Positions 60,827 to 64,000 of a stretch of 64,000 bases of DNA are shown here, in pieces. Position 1 is the first letter of the stretch, and each line of letters starts with the position of its first letter. A model generated the notes under the pieces. The model made no database searches. It was not told where the DNA came from and worked only from the letters and a program-made list of their open reading frames with translations. This stretch comes from Saccharicrinis aurantiacus (GTDB lineage: Bacteria > Bacteroidota > Bacteroidia > Bacteroidales > Marinilabiliaceae), in contig NZ_LYBV02000026.1 of the NCBI RefSeq assembly GCF_001660705.2, positions 124,001-188,000 of the forward strand, in the 5' to 3' direction. The translations under genes were made by a program, and so were the position numbers.

Positions 60827-63475
60827 TTATTTTTTTAGATATATCTTTTGTGAAAAGCTATTTTTTTCTGACGTGACCCTAACAATAACTATACCGTAAT
60901 AATCAACAATAAAGTTATTCATAGTATCAGAGTTTAGTTGTTGCGCATGGATTTGACGTCCTGATATATCATAAATAATGCAGCTTGGGTTTATTAGCGA
61001 AGGTGTATTAATATATACACTGTTGTTTAACGAGTAAATCAAAGGTTTATTGTCGTCTTTTATTTCTTTATTATCAGTAGAAGTAGATGGTTTTATCTCA
61101 ATTTCAAATCTTTCATTAAAAGTTCCATTCTTTGTGTAGAATTCATATTCAGACCCTTGAGTCAGGGTTATTTCTTGTTCACTTACCTTATCGGTTAGTG
61201 TAATATCAATTTCACCTTCGATATTTTTAAGTTCATTAAGTTGAATTTTATAGGTACCCTCTTTGCCTATTTTGTAACCAACATTTATTGTTTGTCCTTC
61301 GTTGTAACCTGAATAAACATCAATAACAAAGTTTTTATCTTCTGCGACTGTATATAATTGCAATATCTCCGCATTACTAGAGAAGCGTCTTTCGGCATGA
61401 TGCGTATAGTTGTTATTATCTGCAGACTCCTTAAAAGCAATCAAATAATCATCTGCAATATTATTACTATTTATCCCTTTAAAGCGAATTTGTTCTGTAG
61501 TTCCGTTACTTGCAGTTGTTGATTTTAGATAAGAGTTGTTACTTATAACTCGTGAATTTAGAGGAATGGTTACTGTGCCTTGTGTTTCAGATTGGTTAAC
61601 TTGTACCCAGAATGCGTGACATGACGGTATATAACTTGGCTTCGATCCTATTGTGTTAACATATAAAGGATCCCCTCCTAGGTCATCAGCAGGAGTGTAT
61701 ACAGCGAAAATACCAGTTAAATTGTCTAATATATAAACATGTGGATTCATTTCACTTGATAATTCAACAAAATCCCAATCAATACCACAAGGAAATGGGT
61801 TACCCAGTAAGTTCCATCCATAATTATTTGGAGAGCTTGTTCTATAGGTATCAAGAGGACCAACTTCAGAATTATTTATTGTACCGTTAAAACTAATGAC
61901 TTCATTAGCGGATCCGTAAGCAATATAACCTTCTCCAGGAGTCATAGCTTCGTTACTTCCTAGCAATTCCCATGTTCCACCTGAATATGCATTTCTTCGG
62001 TATACGCTGTTGGTTATATTTGAGTTATTCATTGTGGCACCTGTAATAGGAGGTGATATGTAAAGCCCTTCAAGTTCTCTAGCAATTAGCTGTTGTATAT
62101 CTACATTAGCATCAGTAGTTGTTAGCGTTCCGTTTAACAATAAGTTAGCATTTCCGATATTTTCATCGATTGATGAACCAAGTGTTAATTCTTTTGCTAC
62201 AGTAATGCTAGCTCCGCTTGTTACTGTAAGTGCCGCACCTGCATCTATTTTTAAGTTTCTAACATAATGGCTACCGCTACTAACTTCGGGATTGTTCGTA
62301 GTAAGCGGAATATGTACACTAATCCCCTCTGCAAATGTTCCTGTCCAATTATCGTCATCTGAAATATCGCTTGAAACCGATCCATTCCATGTAACAAGGC
62401 CATCTGTGGTAAAATAAGAACTAAGCCAAGCTGTTTCACCACCACCTGTAATACCCTTTAAGGGAGCAATTGTGGTTGTTATTTTTTCATATTGAGGTAA
62501 TGTGCTGGTTGGAGTTATTGTAATAGTTGTTTTGTCGTTACTGACTACAGCTGTATATGGAATATCGATACCTTCGTTCTGTAAAGTGATTAGTGAACCT
62601 AAATCAGCATCAGTTAAATCAGTACCATCGGTTTTTTGCACTCCTTCACTGTAAATTATGCTTACAATGCTATATACGCTAATCCCATCCGATTTATCTT
62701 CAGGACTGAATGTGGCTGTAGGCATTAAAGTCTCCGTAGTAAAATTCCAATCACTTGGATCGGAAATACCACCAAAAGCTACATCATTTGTATTTAGTAT
62801 ATATCCGTTTTCTATCACCACATAGTAATCGGTATTGTATTCGAAGTTGGGCGGGTTTATAGTTACCGTATTTCCAGAAACCTGTACAGCATTATTACTA
62901 GTTGTAAAAGTAGTAAAATCACTATCGTCGCTAGTATATCTAATGTGGATTGATCCTGAAGTCCCTTTTTTGATTTCTTCATTGAATTCAATTTCAAGAC
63001 TTTGGTTTATTAGAACTCCAGTTGTATTTGGTATTGGGTTATATGAGATGATTGAAGGTGGTGGTAGTGAAGCTTCGGTTGTAAATATCCAATAATTATC
63101 GTCCCAAATTTCATCAAAATCAACATCATTTATTAATATATATCCAGTGCTGTGATAAACTGAGTATAATTTATTGTTTTTAAGACTGAATGTTGATAAG
63201 TCAATTGTTAGTAGGTTATCTTCAAATTGCATTTCGGGATCATCTAAACTAATGACATGAAAATCTTCGTCAGATTCTATGGTGAATTCAAAATTTCCTC
63301 TTCGGTCTCTCTCTAATACAATATCATCAACATCATTAAAAGATATTGTTAAGATGGGGTTTATAGTTACATCAGTAGCTCCTATGGCAGGATTGTATAC
63401 TTGCCCCCCAGCACTTTCACTAATAAATAATATTAATAAGGCAACTAGAATCTTTAAATACGTCTTAGTCTTCAT
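60827..63475 (-). CDS. T9SS-secreted protein with bacterial Ig-like (Big_5/SbsA) domains
   Basis: 882 residues. Signal peptide (1 to about 25), then two or three SbsA/Big_5-like Ig domains (about 27-135, 140-250 and 255-355), each starting with a P-x-x-x-x-x-V/I-x-x-x-x-x-I-x-F pattern (e.g. NPIPNTTGVLINQSLEIEFN). A middle region (about 360-720) includes a LLLNGTLTTTDANVDIQQ-type stretch common before T9SS ends, and the C-terminal ~75 residues (CIIYDISGRQIHAQQL...SFSQKIYLKK) are a type A T9SS sorting domain. It should be exported by the type IX system and attached to the surface. Function unknown. Confidence 0.82.
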   Translation of the reverse strand: MKTKTYLKILVALLILFISESAGGQVYNPAIGATDVTINPILTISFNDVDDIVLERDRRGNFEFTIESDEDFHVISLDDPEMQFEDNLLTIDLSTFSLKNNKLYSVYHSTGYILINDVDFDEIWDDNYWIFTTEASLPPPSIISYNPIPNTTGVLINQSLEIEFNEEIKKGTSGSIHIRYTSDDSDFTTFTTSNNAVQVSGNTVTINPPNFEYNTDYYVVIENGYILNTNDVAFGGISDPSDWNFTTETLMPTATFSPEDKSDGISVYSIVSIIYSEGVQKTDGTDLTDADLGSLITLQNEGIDIPYTAVVSNDKTTITITPTSTLPQYEKITTTIAPLKGITGGGETAWLSSYFTTDGLVTWNGSVSSDISDDDNWTGTFAEGISVHIPLTTNNPEVSSGSHYVRNLKIDAGAALTVTSGASITVAKELTLGSSIDENIGNANLLLNGTLTTTDANVDIQQLIARELEGLYISPPITGATMNNSNITNSVYRRNAYSGGTWELLGSNEAMTPGEGYIAYGSANEVISFNGTINNSEVGPLDTYRTSSPNNYGWNLLGNPFPCGIDWDFVELSSEMNPHVYILDNLTGIFAVYTPADDLGGDPLYVNTIGSKPSYIPSCHAFWVQVNQSETQGTVTIPLNSRVISNNSYLKSTTASNGTTEQIRFKGINSNNIADDYLIAFKESADNNNYTHHAERRFSSNAEILQLYTVAEDKNFVIDVYSGYNEGQTINVGYKIGKEGTYKIQLNELKNIEGEIDITLTDKVSEQEITLTQGSEYEFYTKNGTFNERFEIEIKPSTSTDNKEIKDDNKPLIYSLNNSVYINTPSLINPSCIIYDISGRQIHAQQLNSDTMNNFIVDYYGIVIVRVTSEKNSFSQKIYLKK

Positions 63476-63524
63476 ATAACCAATGGTTGAATTTGTGTTT
63501 TTATTAGTAGGTTTAGTTTTTATA

Positions 63525-64000
63525 TTATAATAAGGTGAGTTTGGCTAGATAATCGTAATGAGGGCCGTCTGCAATCTTCTCAATTGCAAACCCATTCTGC
63601 TTTGCATGAAATTTTAATGATTCATCATCAATAAAAAGCCACTTAAAAGATTCACCTTCAGTATTCTTATATTTCATCTTGTACGCAACTTCTCCATAAT
63701 AGTTATCATTAAGATTGATAAGCATACTCCCATCATCATCTTCAAATAGATAACGTAGGTCGCTACTGTCTATTATTACTGATCCTATGGGAGATAGTAG
63801 CTCTTTGCATTTGTCAAAAAATATTTTTAAGCCATCAATATCTCCTGCTATACCAATTCCATTCATTAGCATTAGTATGGTATCGTATTTAGTATCTGTT
63901 GGTAGCTGAAAAAAATCGTTATGAATAATATTTTTAATACCTCGTTGTTGCATTACTCTGCATGCATTCTCACTTATTTCATTGGCAGTAACGTCTTTGT
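63525..64000 (-). CDS. Class I methyltransferase, 5' end outside the window
   Basis: The reading frame runs from the stop at 63525 upstream through an ATG at 63953 to the window edge without a stop. The residues before that ATG (DVTANEISENACRVM) fit the motif I/II region of SAM methyltransferases, so the true start lies beyond 64000. Within the window are QQRGIKNIIHNDFFQLPT, DTILMLMNGIGIAGD and LLSPIGSVIIDSSD, the latter typical post-I motifs. Substrate unknown. It lies upstream of the T9SS-substrate gene on the same strand. Confidence 0.75.
   Translation of the reverse strand, partial: KDVTANEISENACRVMQQRGIKNIIHNDFFQLPTDTKYDTILMLMNGIGIAGDIDGLKIFFDKCKELLSPIGSVIIDSSDLRYLFEDDDGSMLINLNDNYYGEVAYKMKYKNTEGESFKWLFIDDESLKFHAKQNGFAIEKIADGPHYDYLAKLTLL

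Noticed and set aside
1-64000. CRISPR arrays, prophage genes, rRNA genes, riboswitches
   Set aside because: No regularly spaced repeats with spacers, no phage structural or integrase genes, no rRNA sequences, and no recognisable riboswitch core were found. The direct repeats present are two-copy tandem or dispersed elements only.

Overview
The window is AT-rich chromosomal DNA of a Bacteroidota bacterium, most likely a free-living (perhaps marine) member of the Bacteroidales/Marinilabiliales side of the phylum. The evidence is a fused murF-alr gene, a GldB-type gliding lipoprotein, a T9SS-type C-terminal sorting domain, DUF4837, DUF4249 and DUF4369 lipoproteins, two TonB-dependent receptors, and promoters of the Bacteroidetes type (TAnnTTTG -7 box) with few Shine-Dalgarno sequences. 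Genus cannot be fixed from the sequence alone. No prophage, CRISPR array, rRNA operon or intact insertion sequence was seen. One tRNA (CAT anticodon) is present.

Layout. 1-7.8 kb: small exported protein, lytic transglycosylase, pdxA, leucyl aminopeptidase, a DUF4837 lipoprotein, ispE. 7.9-9.1 kb: tRNA-Met and two small envelope proteins. 9.8-11.6 kb: ECF sigma factor, a membrane protein in the anti-sigma position, and a methyltransferase. 11.8-17.4 kb: a tight four-gene operon of RND/MMPL exporter, acyltransferase, short-chain dehydrogenase and two-domain VOC protein, which reads like a lipid modification/export unit. 17.4-18.9 kb: signal peptidase I. 19-26.9 kb: an envelope island of three tandem beta-barrel paralogues, DUF4249 lipoprotein and TonB-dependent receptor in one operon, followed upstream by a repeat-containing lipoprotein, an HU-like protein and another barrel protein. 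27.8-41.2 kb: mostly housekeeping genes (EamA transporter, dnaB, HAD phosphatase, rsmI, tdk, murF-alr, Crp/Fnr regulator, flavodoxin-like protein, nadE). 41.2-47.5 kb: barrel protein, BASS transporter, gldB, 5-formyl-THF cyclo-ligase, a 55-aa 2[4Fe-4S] ferredoxin, M20 amidohydrolase, CDF metal exporter. 48.2-53.3 kb: two DUF4369 paralogues (one with and one without a thioredoxin domain), meaB, an epimerase-like protein, FkbM methyltransferase. 53.3-58.3 kb: an OprC/NosA-like TonB copper receptor, a small Cys-rich protein, an NAD(P)-binding/DUF2867 protein and an FMN reductase. 58.4-64 kb: a beta-helical DUF4097-like protein, rlmD, a 60-aa protein, an 882-aa T9SS substrate and a methyltransferase cut by the window edge.

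The most informative unexplained structure lies between genes. There is a family of four ~88-bp structured repeats (6.7, 28.8, 32.8 and 39.4 kb), two larger fold-back elements (3.3 and 30.7 kb), and a duplicated promoter region (24.3 and 26.0 kb) that keeps its -35/-7 boxes. There is also a 105-bp near-identical block shared by two tandem barrel genes, which suggests gene conversion. The strongest functional prediction is copper uptake at 53-56 kb: the receptor carries both halves (CxxxM and HxM) of the copper site described for OprC, at nearly the same separation.
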